Translations under genes and position numbers: made by a program
Shown: positions 1 through 5,195 of the stretch, piece by piece
Numbering within the stretch: the first letter of the stretch is position 1
How the letters are laid out: the number at the start of each line of letters is the position of its first letter
Notes under the pieces: generated by a model
The model's database searches: none
The model's input: only the letters and a program-made list of their open reading frames with translations
What the model was told of the DNA's origin: nothing
NCBI GenBank assembly: GCA_003168295.1
Contig: PMST01000263.1
Location: 19,075 to 24,269 of the forward strand
DNA: 5,195 nucleotides
Direction of reading: 5' to 3'
From: Actinomycetota bacterium
Lineage (GTDB): Bacteria > Actinomycetota > Actinomycetes > Streptosporangiales > Streptosporangiaceae

Positions 1-381
1 GCCTCGGTAGTACTCGAAGACGAAGCCGATCGAGGCGAACACGGTGAACAGCATCCCGATCAGGAACAGCCACCAGCCGATCGCCAGTCCCGCGGCCGCC
101 ACGGCCGCGGCGAACGCGAGGAACAGCGGCCACCAGCTGTGCGGGCTGAAGAAGCCGATCTCGCCGGTCCCCTGCTCGATCTCGCCTTGCGGGTTGTCTT
201 CCGGGCGCAGGGGCAGCCGACGGCCGGTGAACAGCACGTAGAAGCCGATGAGCACCGCGAGCGCGACGGCGAGCGCGAGCGCGGTGGTCCCCGTCGGCTC
301 CTTCGACACGTACCAGTAAACGACGTCGGTACCGCCGAAAAAGATCCCGCAGCCCAGGAACAGCCAGCCTTCGACCTTCAT
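1..381 (-). CDS. ctaF: Cytochrome c oxidase subunit IV (CtaF), 3' end cut by window edge
   Basis: Small integral membrane subunit of the actinobacterial aa3 cytochrome c oxidase, present in the bcc-aa3 supercomplex in the cytoplasmic membrane. Translation from the ATG at 381 gives 127 residues with no stop before the edge. Four hydrophobic segments are seen, at about residues 5-24, 33-52, 86-105 and 106-123. They are joined by a polar loop (about 54-76) that leads into the family hallmark GFFSPHSWWP (76-85). The visible end, EYYRG, is the usual end region of these proteins, so from known family length (about 130-140 residues) only a few codons should be missing. The ATG lies nine bases after the ctaD stop. 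A weak purine-rich stretch overlapping that stop is the likely ribosome binding site, which suggests translational coupling to ctaD in one operon. The subunit has no redox centre; its role is structural or stabilising. Identification rests on the SPHSWWP block, topology and synteny. Confidence 0.93.
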   Translation of the reverse strand, partial: MKVEGWLFLGCGIFFGGTDVVYWYVSKEPTGTTALALAVALAVLIGFYVLFTGRRLPLRPEDNPQGEIEQGTGEIGFFSPHSWWPLFLAFAAAVAAAGLAIGWWLFLIGMLFTVFASIGFVFEYYRG

Positions 382-390
382 GCAGAAAAC

Positions 391-2118
391 CTACTTCCGC
401 GCATCTGAGATAGCCGGGATTTTTTGCTCGAGTCCGTGTGATTCACGGCCCCACTTGATGTCGGGATAGTGCGCTTCAAACGCGGGCCGCTCGGACCTGA
501 TCCGGGGAATCCGGTAGAAATTGTGTCGCGGCGGCGGGCAGGACGTGGCCCACTCGAGGGAACTGGCGAAACCCCACGGGTCTTCCTCGGTCACCGTTTC
601 CCCGTAGCGCCAGGTGACGTACACGTTCCAGAAGAACATGAGCACGGAAAGGGCGAGCAGCCAGGACCCGACGGTCGAGATGACGTTGAGCGTGGTCACG
701 TTCCCGGGCAGGTCAGGATAGTTGGCGGTACGCCGCACCTGACCCTCGACGCCCGCCCAGTGCTGGACCAGGAACGTCATGTTGAAGCCGATGAACATCA
801 CCCAGAACTGGAGCTTGCCGATCCGGCTGTTCAGCATCTTGCCGGTCATCTTCGGCCACCAGAAGTAGAAGCCGGCGAACATCTCGAACAGCACCGTGCC
901 GGCCAGCACGTAGTGGAAGTGCGCGACTACGAAATAGGAGTCGGACACGGCGAAGTCGAGCGGCGGAGAGGCCAGGATAATGCCGGTAATACCGCCGAAC
1001 AAGAACGTGATCAGGAAGCCGACCGTGTACAGCATCGGCGGTTCGAAGGTGAGCTGGCCCTTCCACATGGTGCCCACCCAGTTGAAGAACTTCACCCCGG
1101 TGGGCACCGCGATCAGGAACGTCATGAACGAGAAGAACGGCAGCAGCACGGCGCCGGTGGTGAACATGTGGTGCGCCCACACGGTCATCGACAGGCCGGC
1201 GATGGAGATGGTCGCGGCGATCAGCGTCTTGTAGCCGAACAGCGGCTTGCGGCTGAAGACCGGGATGATCTCGGTGGCGATGCCGAAGAAGGGCAACGCG
1301 AGGATGTACACCTCGGGATGACCGAAGAACCAGAACAAATGCTGCCAGAGGATCGCCCCGCCGCTGTTCGCGGAGAAGACCTGAGCCCCGAGCTTGCGGT
1401 CGATCTCGAGCACCAGCAGCGCGGCGGCCAGCACCGGGAACGCCAGCAGCACCAGCATCGAGGTCAGCAGGATGTTCCAGGTGAAGATCGGCATCCGGAA
1501 CATGGTCATGCCCGGCGCGCGCATGCACAGGATCGTGGTCACGAAGTTGACGCCGCCGAGGATCGTGCCCAGGCCGGCCAGGGTCAGGCCCATGATCCAC
1601 AGGTCGCCGCCGATGCCAGGCGAGTACTGAGCGCTGGTCAGCGGGGAGTACGCATACCAGCCGAACGCGGCCGCGCCGCCCGGCGTCAGGAAACTGATCA
1701 GCAGGATGGACCCGCCGAACAGGAACATGTAATAGCTGAGCAGGTTCAGCCGCGGGAAAGCCACGTCCGGCGCGCCGATCTGCAGCGGCATGATCTCGTT
1801 CGCGAAGCCGACGAATAGGGGCGTGGCGAACAGCAGCAGCATGATCGTGCCGTGCATTGTGAACAGCTCGTTGTACTGCTGGTCGGACACGATGTGGTTG
1901 TCCGGCCCCATGAGCTGGGCACGCATGATCATGGCCATCAGGCCACCGATCAGGAAGAAAGCGAACGACGTGATCAGGTACAGGTGACCGATGACCTTGT
2001 GGTCGGTCGAGGACAGCCAGTCCGCCAGGAGCGAGCCCTTGTGGTAACCGCGCTGCGCGGTCTGCGGCACGCCGGGCTGCGCCGCGCCGGCCGGAGCGGG
2101 CTGCTGGTACGTGGTCAC
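391..2118 (-). CDS. ctaD: Cytochrome c oxidase subunit I (CtaD), aa3-type haem-copper oxidase
   Basis: Catalytic subunit of the terminal oxidase: it reduces O2 to water and pumps protons across the cytoplasmic membrane. The 575-residue protein is a typical length and has about 12 membrane spans. All key residues are seen: H89 (FTMHGT) and H402 for haem a; H400 for haem a3; H267 (GHPEVY), H316 and H317 (AHHMF) for CuB; and Y271, which cross-links to H267. The proton paths are intact: D118 (IGAPD) and E269 for the D channel and K343 (VPTGVK) for the K channel. The GHPEVY glutamate marks it as a type A1 oxidase. The start chosen is GTG at 2118. It has GGGGG six bases upstream and shares GTGA with the ctaC stop, giving a 30-residue Pro/Ala/Gln-rich N-terminus before the conserved [15 protein letters not shown]. 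An ATG at 2232 in the same frame would add 38 residues antisense-like in composition inside ctaC and is not credible. It is followed nine bases later by ctaF. Confidence 0.97.
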   Translation of the reverse strand: MTTYQQPAPAGAAQPGVPQTAQRGYHKGSLLADWLSSTDHKVIGHLYLITSFAFFLIGGLMAMIMRAQLMGPDNHIVSDQQYNELFTMHGTIMLLLFATPLFVGFANEIMPLQIGAPDVAFPRLNLLSYYMFLFGGSILLISFLTPGGAAAFGWYAYSPLTSAQYSPGIGGDLWIMGLTLAGLGTILGGVNFVTTILCMRAPGMTMFRMPIFTWNILLTSMLVLLAFPVLAAALLVLEIDRKLGAQVFSANSGGAILWQHLFWFFGHPEVYILALPFFGIATEIIPVFSRKPLFGYKTLIAATISIAGLSMTVWAHHMFTTGAVLLPFFSFMTFLIAVPTGVKFFNWVGTMWKGQLTFEPPMLYTVGFLITFLFGGITGIILASPPLDFAVSDSYFVVAHFHYVLAGTVLFEMFAGFYFWWPKMTGKMLNSRIGKLQFWVMFIGFNMTFLVQHWAGVEGQVRRTANYPDLPGNVTTLNVISTVGSWLLALSVLMFFWNVYVTWRYGETVTEEDPWGFASSLEWATSCPPPRHNFYRIPRIRSERPAFEAHYPDIKWGRESHGLEQKIPAISDARK

Positions 2119-2996
2119 TGAGCGCCCCCAGATGCGTTCTGCAGCTTCTGCTGCGCGGTGACCCATGCCGTGAACTGGGCGGGAGTCACGATCTTGATCC
2201 GGAACAGCATGCGGCTGTGGTAGAGGCCGCACAGTTCCGAGCAGCGGCCGATGGAGTCAGGGCCGCCGTAGAGCGTTCCCGTCGGTGTCACCTGGAAGTG
2301 GTTCGGGTGACCAGGGACGACGTCGCGCTTGAAGTCGAACGGCAGCACCCAGAACGAGTGGATCACGTCATTGGAGGTCAGGTTGAACCGGACCGTCTCG
2401 TGGTCGGGGATCTCCAGCAGGGGCAGCTCGTTCTCGTTGCTGCTGCTGCCAAGCTTGCCGTTCCACATGTAGCCGACTTCGGTGACGCCGTTGGCCGAGT
2501 TCTTGACCGTGTACTGCGGATACTGGAACTCCCAGCTCCACTGGAAGCCGGTAACGTCGACCACTACGTCCGGGTGCGCGGACAGGTCGTCGATCCTGTT
2601 CTCGTCCCTGGCGGTGAAGTAGAACAGGACGCCGACCATGATGAACGGGATCACCGTGTACATGATCTCGATCGGCAGGTTGTACCTGACCTGCTCCGGC
2701 ACGGTGTCCCCGCGCTTGCGGTGGAAGATCACCGCCCACAGGATCCCGCCCCAGACGACGACGCCCACGCAGATCGCCGCGATCCACGAGCCCTGCCAGA
2801 GGTGAACAACCAGCTTGGCCTGGGTCGTCAGCGGATTCCGCAGCCCGAGATTGTCGACCGTGGTGGAGTTGCAGCCGGCCGTCAGGGTGGCCAGCGCGAT
2901 GAACAGGGCAGCGCGCGGCAGCCAGCGCCGAATCAGCCGCACCCGTGCCCCGCGGCGCGGGGCCCCGTGCTTGTCGGCACGGTTGTGGGGACTCAC
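2115..2996 (-). CDS. ctaC: Cytochrome c oxidase subunit II (CtaC), CuA lipoprotein
   Basis: Receives electrons from cytochrome c (in actinobacteria the dihaem cytochrome of the bcc complex) through the binuclear CuA centre and passes them to haem a in CtaD. The 293-residue protein begins with an Arg-rich n-region and a hydrophobic stretch ending in a lipobox-like LTAGC, so C42 is a probable lipidated residue. Two membrane segments follow (about 68-90 and 111-127), then an extracellular cupredoxin domain. The CuA ligands are all present: H213 (VIHSFW), C252, E254 and C256 (CSELC), H260 and M263. The aromatic FQWSWEF (151-157) is the usual electron-entry region. The GTG start at 2996 has GGGAAGG six bases upstream and gives a sensible signal peptide. 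It is the first gene of the ctaC-ctaD-ctaF operon, and its stop overlaps the ctaD start. There is no sign of a fused cytochrome c domain, so this is aa3 rather than caa3 type. Confidence 0.96.
   Translation of the reverse strand: MSPHNRADKHGAPRRGARVRLIRRWLPRAALFIALATLTAGCNSTTVDNLGLRNPLTTQAKLVVHLWQGSWIAAICVGVVVWGGILWAVIFHRKRGDTVPEQVRYNLPIEIMYTVIPFIMVGVLFYFTARDENRIDDLSAHPDVVVDVTGFQWSWEFQYPQYTVKNSANGVTEVGYMWNGKLGSSSNENELPLLEIPDHETVRFNLTSNDVIHSFWVLPFDFKRDVVPGHPNHFQVTPTGTLYGGPDSIGRCSELCGLYHSRMLFRIKIVTPAQFTAWVTAQQKLQNASGGAQ
2119..2129 (-). promoter_or_regulatory. Ribosome binding site of ctaD inside the end of ctaC
   Basis: On the minus strand GGGGG (2129-2125) lies six bases before the GTG at 2118, whose last two bases are the first two of the ctaC stop TGA. 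The site decides the ctaD start and implies translational coupling of subunits II and I. Confidence 0.65.
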
Positions 2997-3009
2997 AGAT
3001 GGCCTTCCC
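2997..3009 (-). promoter_or_regulatory. Ribosome binding site of ctaC
   Basis: Minus strand GGGAAGG (3009-3003) followed by the six-base spacer CCATCT and then GTG. This is a good Shine-Dalgarno match at ideal spacing, and it supports the GTG at 2996 as the ctaC start. Confidence 0.75.
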
Positions 3010-3013
3010 AGCA

Positions 3014-3043
3014 GTTAAGTCCCGGCTTGTACGGCCGGTTAAG
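3014..3043. repeat. GTTAAG direct repeat flanking a short inverted repeat upstream of ctaC
   Basis: GTTAAG occurs at 3014-3019 and again at 3038-3043, 24 bases apart start to start. Between them lies the inverted repeat CCGGC (3022-3026) / GCCGG (3034-3038) around the loop TTGTACG. The AT-rich GTTAAG boxes stand out in this GC-rich DNA. The block lies 18-47 bases before the ctaC start, so it could be an operator, a 5' leader hairpin or chance. No known regulator motif is recognised. Confidence 0.4.
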
Positions 3044-3071
3044 GTCAACGTCCTACAGCCTGTCGTGGAAA

Positions 3072-3077
3072 ACAGTA
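3072..3077 (-). promoter_or_regulatory. Weak candidate -10 element for the ctaC-ctaD-ctaF operon
   Basis: On the minus strand TACTGT fits the actinobacterial TAnnnT -10 pattern and is the best match between the divergent genes on this strand. It would give a leader of roughly 65-70 bases before the ctaC GTG, a leader that would include the GTTAAG boxes and the CCGGC/GCCGG hairpin. No convincing -35 is seen at 17 bases (CCTGAT), so this is only a candidate. Confidence 0.25.
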
Positions 3078-3084
3078 CAACGCC

Positions 3085-3115
3085 AGGCCGCGGCATCAGG
3101 GGGGACCCCCGGCCT
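3085..3115. repeat. Imperfect inverted repeat in the divergent intergenic region
   Basis: AGGCCG (3085-3090) pairs with CGGCCT (3110-3115). Inside it the run of six G (3099-3104) faces the run of five C (3106-3110), so alternative stems can form. It lies between the candidate start points of the two divergent transcripts. It has no T-run, so it is not a classical terminator. It may be a binding site or a boundary element; the function is not known. Confidence 0.4.
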
Positions 3116-3166
3116 CGGCGACGATTCGTTACCCGCGCCGCCGCCGGAACCGCGGTACCCACCACC

Positions 3167-3172
3167 TAGAGT
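3167..3172 (+). promoter_or_regulatory. -10 element for a leaderless cysteine desulfurase transcript
   Basis: TAGAGT matches TAnnnT, and its last base is followed by exactly seven bases before the GTG at 3180. That is the spacing at which transcription would begin on the start codon itself. No Shine-Dalgarno sequence is found at usable distance: the only purine cluster, GGGA at 3174-3177, is two bases from the GTG. No other ATG, GTG or TTG occurs in frame between 3063 and 3180. Leaderless transcripts are common in actinobacteria. The -35 region around 3144-3150 (CCGGAAC) is not a clear consensus. Confidence 0.6.
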
Positions 3173-3179
3173 CGGGAAC

Positions 3180-4340
3180 GTGGCCTACTTCGACGCCGCT
3201 TCCGCCGCGCCGCTGCACCCCAGCGGCCGCGACGCGCTGCTGTCCGCGCTCGCTGACGGCTGGGCCGACCCGGCCCGGCTGCACCGCGAGGGCAGGCGGG
3301 CCCAGCTGCTGCTGGAGCAGGCCAGGGAGTCGGTCGCCGCCGACCTCGGCTGCCGGCCGGACGAGCTGTCGTTTGCCAGTTCCGGCACCCAGGCCGTGCA
3401 CCTGGCAGTCCTCGGCGCTGTCCAGGCCCGGCAGTCCGCGGCCCGCGGGCCCGGCCACCTGGTCGCCAGCGCCGTGGAGCACTCCAGCGTCCTGAACGCC
3501 GCCGACTGGCTCGCGCGCCGGACCGGCACCGCGGTCACCATCACCGGCGTGGACAGCCTCGGGCGCGCCGATGCGGCCGAGTTCGCAGCGGCGGCCCGGC
3601 GCGAGCGCACGCTGCTGGCGTGCCTGCAGTCGGCCAACCACGAGGTCGGCACGCTCCAGCCCGTCGAGGAGGCGGCAGCCGCGTGTGCAGCGCAGGGCGT
3701 TCCCCTCCTGGTTGATCTGGCGGCGTCAGCCGGGCGGATGCCCGCGCCGGCCGGCTGGTCGCTGCTGACGGCCAGCGCCCGGAAGTGGGGCGGGCCCGCG
3801 GGCGTTGGCCTGCTGGCCGTGCGCAAGGGCACCAGGTGGCGGGAGCCGCTGCCGGCCGACGACCGGGAGCAGCGCCGGGTCCCCGGCTTCCCGAACGTGC
3901 CGGCGGTGCTGGCTGCTGCCGCTTCCCTGAGCGTGATGAGCCGGGAACGCGCCGCCATCGACACCGCGCTGCGCGCTCTGGTAGCCCGCATCCGCGCGGT
4001 CGTTCCGGTGACGGTGCCCGACAGCGTCGTGCACGGTGACCCGGAGGCGCGGCTGGCGCACATCGTGACCTTTTCCTGCCTGTACGTCGACGGCGAGACG
4101 CTGGTGACGGAACTGGACCGGGCCGGGTACTCGGTCTCGTCCGGCAGCGCGTGCGTCGCCGACACCCGGCAGCCGAGCCATGTGCTCGAGGCCATGGGCG
4201 CGCTGACTCACGGCAATGTCCGGGTATCGCTGCCCCGCGACGCCAGCGCACAGTCCGTTGACGAGTTCCTCAGGGTCCTGCCCCCGATTGTGGCCAGGGT
4301 GCGGGACACTGTGAGAGCAGCCAGTGCCCCGGCCAGCTGA
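3180..4340 (+). CDS. NifS/IscS-like cysteine desulfurase (PLP-dependent, class V aminotransferase fold)
   Basis: A cytoplasmic PLP enzyme that takes sulfur from L-cysteine, leaving alanine and an enzyme persulfide; the next gene encodes a likely acceptor. The 386-residue protein begins VAYFDAASAAPLHP, the usual first strand of the family. Seen residues: T70 in the phosphate-binding SSGT, H101 (VEHSSVL, stacks on PLP), D179 (LVDLAAS, pyridine N contact), K202 (ARKWGGP, Schiff base) and C325 in SSGSAC, the persulfide Cys, followed by PSHVLEAMG. The one-residue gap-free SGSAC loop resembles the IscS-like group. Oddities against E. coli IscS: R201 replaces the His before the PLP Lys, A182 sits where Gln183 is expected, and H154 sits in the NNE motif (ANHE). 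These may be subfamily traits. The GTG start is chosen because the domain starts there and a -10 box lies seven bases upstream. It is divergent from ctaC and 37 bases upstream of the TusA gene. The specific paralogue cannot be named safely. Confidence 0.93.
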   Translation: MAYFDAASAAPLHPSGRDALLSALADGWADPARLHREGRRAQLLLEQARESVAADLGCRPDELSFASSGTQAVHLAVLGAVQARQSAARGPGHLVASAVEHSSVLNAADWLARRTGTAVTITGVDSLGRADAAEFAAAARRERTLLACLQSANHEVGTLQPVEEAAAACAAQGVPLLVDLAASAGRMPAPAGWSLLTASARKWGGPAGVGLLAVRKGTRWREPLPADDREQRRVPGFPNVPAVLAAAASLSVMSRERAAIDTALRALVARIRAVVPVTVPDSVVHGDPEARLAHIVTFSCLYVDGETLVTELDRAGYSVSSGSACVADTRQPSHVLEAMGALTHGNVRVSLPRDASAQSVDEFLRVLPPIVARVRDTVRAASAPAS

Positions 4341-4362
4341 ACGCCTGTGCTAGCAGGATATC

Positions 4363-4377
4363 GGGGGAGGTAACCGC
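4363..4377 (+). promoter_or_regulatory. Strong ribosome binding site of the TusA-like gene
   Basis: GGGGGAGG (4363-4370) is followed by a seven-base spacer and the GTG at 4378. This settles the start and shows that TusA is translated as its own protein rather than by readthrough from the desulfurase. It contrasts with the absence of such a site before the desulfurase gene. Confidence 0.8.
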
Positions 4378-4701
4378 GTGAGCCGCCAGCAGCGCAATGC
4401 GCAGTCAGGCGTCAGGCGGTCCACGCTGGGCAGCGGCGCTCCCCCGGCGCCGGTTCCGGCTGAGCAGGCGCCGGCCCCGTCGCTCACCCTGGATGCGCTC
4501 GGCAAGAAGTGCCCGATCCCGATCATCATGCTCGCGGACCGCATCGGCGAGGTCCGGGTGGGCCAGACCATCGCCGTTCTCGCCGATGACCCGGCGGCCA
4601 GGACGGACCTGCCCGCCTGGTGCGCGCTGAAGTCGCAGGAGTTCGTCCGGGCGGACTCACTGCCCGCCGGCTGGTCGTTCCTGGTCCGACGCAGCTACTG
4701 A
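4378..4701 (+). CDS. TusA-family sulfur carrier protein with Pro/Ala-rich N-terminal extension
   Basis: A small cytoplasmic sulfur carrier: TusA proteins accept sulfane sulfur from a cysteine desulfurase on one Cys and pass it on, for example to tRNA thiolation or molybdenum cofactor enzymes. The 107-residue protein has the family motif LDALGKKCPIPIIML with the sulfur-binding C45 in CPIP (45-48). It also has the later conserved block around VLADDPAARTDLPAWC (67-82). The fold ends near residue 105. The first 35 residues, rich in Pro, Ala, Ser and Arg, are not part of the fold; E. coli TusA is about 81 residues without them. The extension resembles an inter-domain linker. A second Cys, C82, follows the DLPAW block, as in many TusA-like proteins. 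The GTG start has a strong ribosome binding site. The gene is probably co-transcribed with the desulfurase 37 bases upstream. The symbol is withheld because several TusA-like paralogues (TusA, YeeD, SirA-like) share these motifs. Confidence 0.9.
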   Translation: MSRQQRNAQSGVRRSTLGSGAPPAPVPAEQAPAPSLTLDALGKKCPIPIIMLADRIGEVRVGQTIAVLADDPAARTDLPAWCALKSQEFVRADSLPAGWSFLVRRSY

Positions 4702-4705
4702 TGAT

Positions 4706-5195
4706 CTAGTCGGAGTCGTCGAGCGCGCGGAACCGGTCGGAGAACCGGCGGTCAGTCTCCCACCACGGCTGAGCGGCGCCGACCTCAGCGGCCGGGATCT
4801 CGGCGGCGGCGTCCCTGGCGTCCAGTTCGGCGTCGATGACCTTCGCGTCCGCCTCGTCCTCCCGGATCATCTGAATGAGCTGAGCGGCCAGGAAGGGCAG
4901 GCCGACGATGTCACCGAAGATCCACAGCACTCCCCCGCCCAGCACCTGGGCCGTGGACAGGTCAGGTCCCCACGGCCGGGCCAGCGCGTGATAGTAGCCG
5001 CCCGCGATCAGGCTGGTGTCGGCGATCACCGCCAGGCCGAGGACCGCGTCTCCGAGTACCTCCGCCGCGGTGATCCAGAGCGCGACGACGTACGGGTACG
5101 CCCGCGGCACCGGGTCAACCCGCAGCAGCGTCCAGAAGAACACGAAGCCGGGCAGCGCCAGCGCGAGGTGCGTGAGCTGCGCCACCAGGACCGAG
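4706..5195 (-). CDS. CtaG-family (caa3_CtaG) cytochrome c oxidase assembly membrane protein, 5' end cut by window edge
   Basis: C-terminal part of a multi-span membrane protein. 162 residues are visible, open to the right edge; the GTG at 5185 is internal because the frame continues upstream. Segments: a hydrophobic span at visible residues 1-23; the family loop RVDPVPR; a second span at about 33-58; YYHALARPWGPD; a glycine-rich GGGVLWIFGDI leading into a third span to about 110; then a charged cytoplasmic tail (REDEADAKV) ending PWWETDRRFSDRFRALDD. The order DPxPR / YYxxLxRPWG / GGGxxW / charged tail with PWWE is how I recognise the actinobacterial CtaG family, which is linked to copper insertion into the oxidase. 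Where I expect a conserved His (HAFFG-like) this protein has LGDAVLG, and GEI appears as GDI, so it may be a divergent paralogue. It converges on the TusA gene with four bases between stops. Other DUF-type copper membrane proteins are possible. Confidence 0.82.
   Translation of the reverse strand, partial: SVLVAQLTHLALALPGFVFFWTLLRVDPVPRAYPYVVALWITAAEVLGDAVLGLAVIADTSLIAGGYYHALARPWGPDLSTAQVLGGGVLWIFGDIVGLPFLAAQLIQMIREDEADAKVIDAELDARDAAAEIPAAEVGAAQPWWETDRRFSDRFRALDDSD

Noticed and set aside
713..1600. Minus-strand open frame of 295 codons within ctaD in another frame
   Set aside because: It is Arg/His/Asp-rich and low in hydrophobic order, and is fully nested in ctaD; it is a shadow of the real frame.
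469..1818. Long plus-strand open frame of 449 codons opposite ctaD
   Set aside because: It is His/Arg/Glu/Gln-rich with no recognisable domain and lies fully antisense to the strongly conserved ctaD. It is a typical high-G+C shadow frame.
2119..2232. Longer ctaD start at 2232 with 38 extra residues
   Set aside because: It would overlap the CuA-domain end of ctaC by over 100 bases. The GTG at 2118 has a ribosome binding site and the classic GTGA overlap.
2217..3179. In-frame 5' extension of the desulfurase back through the region antisense to ctaC
   Set aside because: The frame happens to stay open, but the family domain begins at the GTG at 3180. The extension has shadow-like composition and no start codon close to the domain.
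3185..4251. Minus-strand frames of 336, 236, 170 and 161 codons opposite the desulfurase
   Set aside because: All lie opposite a gene with intact catalytic motifs. Their Arg/Ser/Ala-rich composition fits antisense of GC-rich codons.
4344..4356. CCTG...CAGG mini-hairpin between the desulfurase and TusA genes as a terminator
   Set aside because: It has only four base pairs, no T-run, and is followed at once by a strong ribosome binding site; the two genes more likely share a transcript.
5183..5185. GTG at 5185 as the start of the CtaG-type gene
   Set aside because: The frame stays open to the window edge and the family needs more membrane spans upstream, so this is an internal Val codon.

Overview
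The window comes from a high-G+C actinomycete chromosome. Codon third positions are almost all G or C, several starts are GTG, and the gene set is typical of Actinomycetia: a four-subunit-type aa3 oxidase with the short actinobacterial subunit IV (CtaF) and a lipoprotein-type CtaC. The genus cannot be fixed from the sequence alone. Everything seen is chromosomal housekeeping-type gene content. There is no sign of a mobile element, CRISPR array, tRNA or rRNA.

Layout. Positions 1-2996 hold a leftward operon, ctaC > ctaD > ctaF, encoding subunits II, I and IV of the aa3 cytochrome c oxidase. ctaC and ctaD overlap by four bases (GTGA). ctaD and ctaF are nine bases apart, and ctaF runs off the left edge. 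Positions 2997-3179 are a 183-base divergent intergenic region with two inverted repeats, a direct repeat and promoter-like elements. Positions 3180-4701 hold a rightward pair: a NifS/IscS-like cysteine desulfurase that looks leaderless, and 37 bases later a TusA-like sulfur carrier with a strong ribosome binding site. Positions 4706-5195 hold the leftward 3' part of a CtaG-type (caa3_CtaG) oxidase assembly membrane protein. It converges on the TusA gene with only four bases between the stop codons.

How they may work together. CtaC (CuA), CtaD (haem a, haem a3, CuB) and CtaF form the core of the terminal oxidase, which takes electrons from the cytochrome bcc complex to oxygen and pumps protons. 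CtaG-family proteins are linked to copper delivery to the oxidase. The desulfurase-TusA pair is a self-contained sulfur relay: cysteine sulfur moves to a desulfurase Cys persulfide, then to the TusA Cys, then to an unknown acceptor. Its position between oxidase structural and assembly genes is the most interesting aspect of the window. A functional link to oxidase biogenesis is inference only. The points most worth a second look are the split desulfurase/TusA arrangement, the altered PLP-pocket residues of the desulfurase, its leaderless promoter, and the divergent CtaG.
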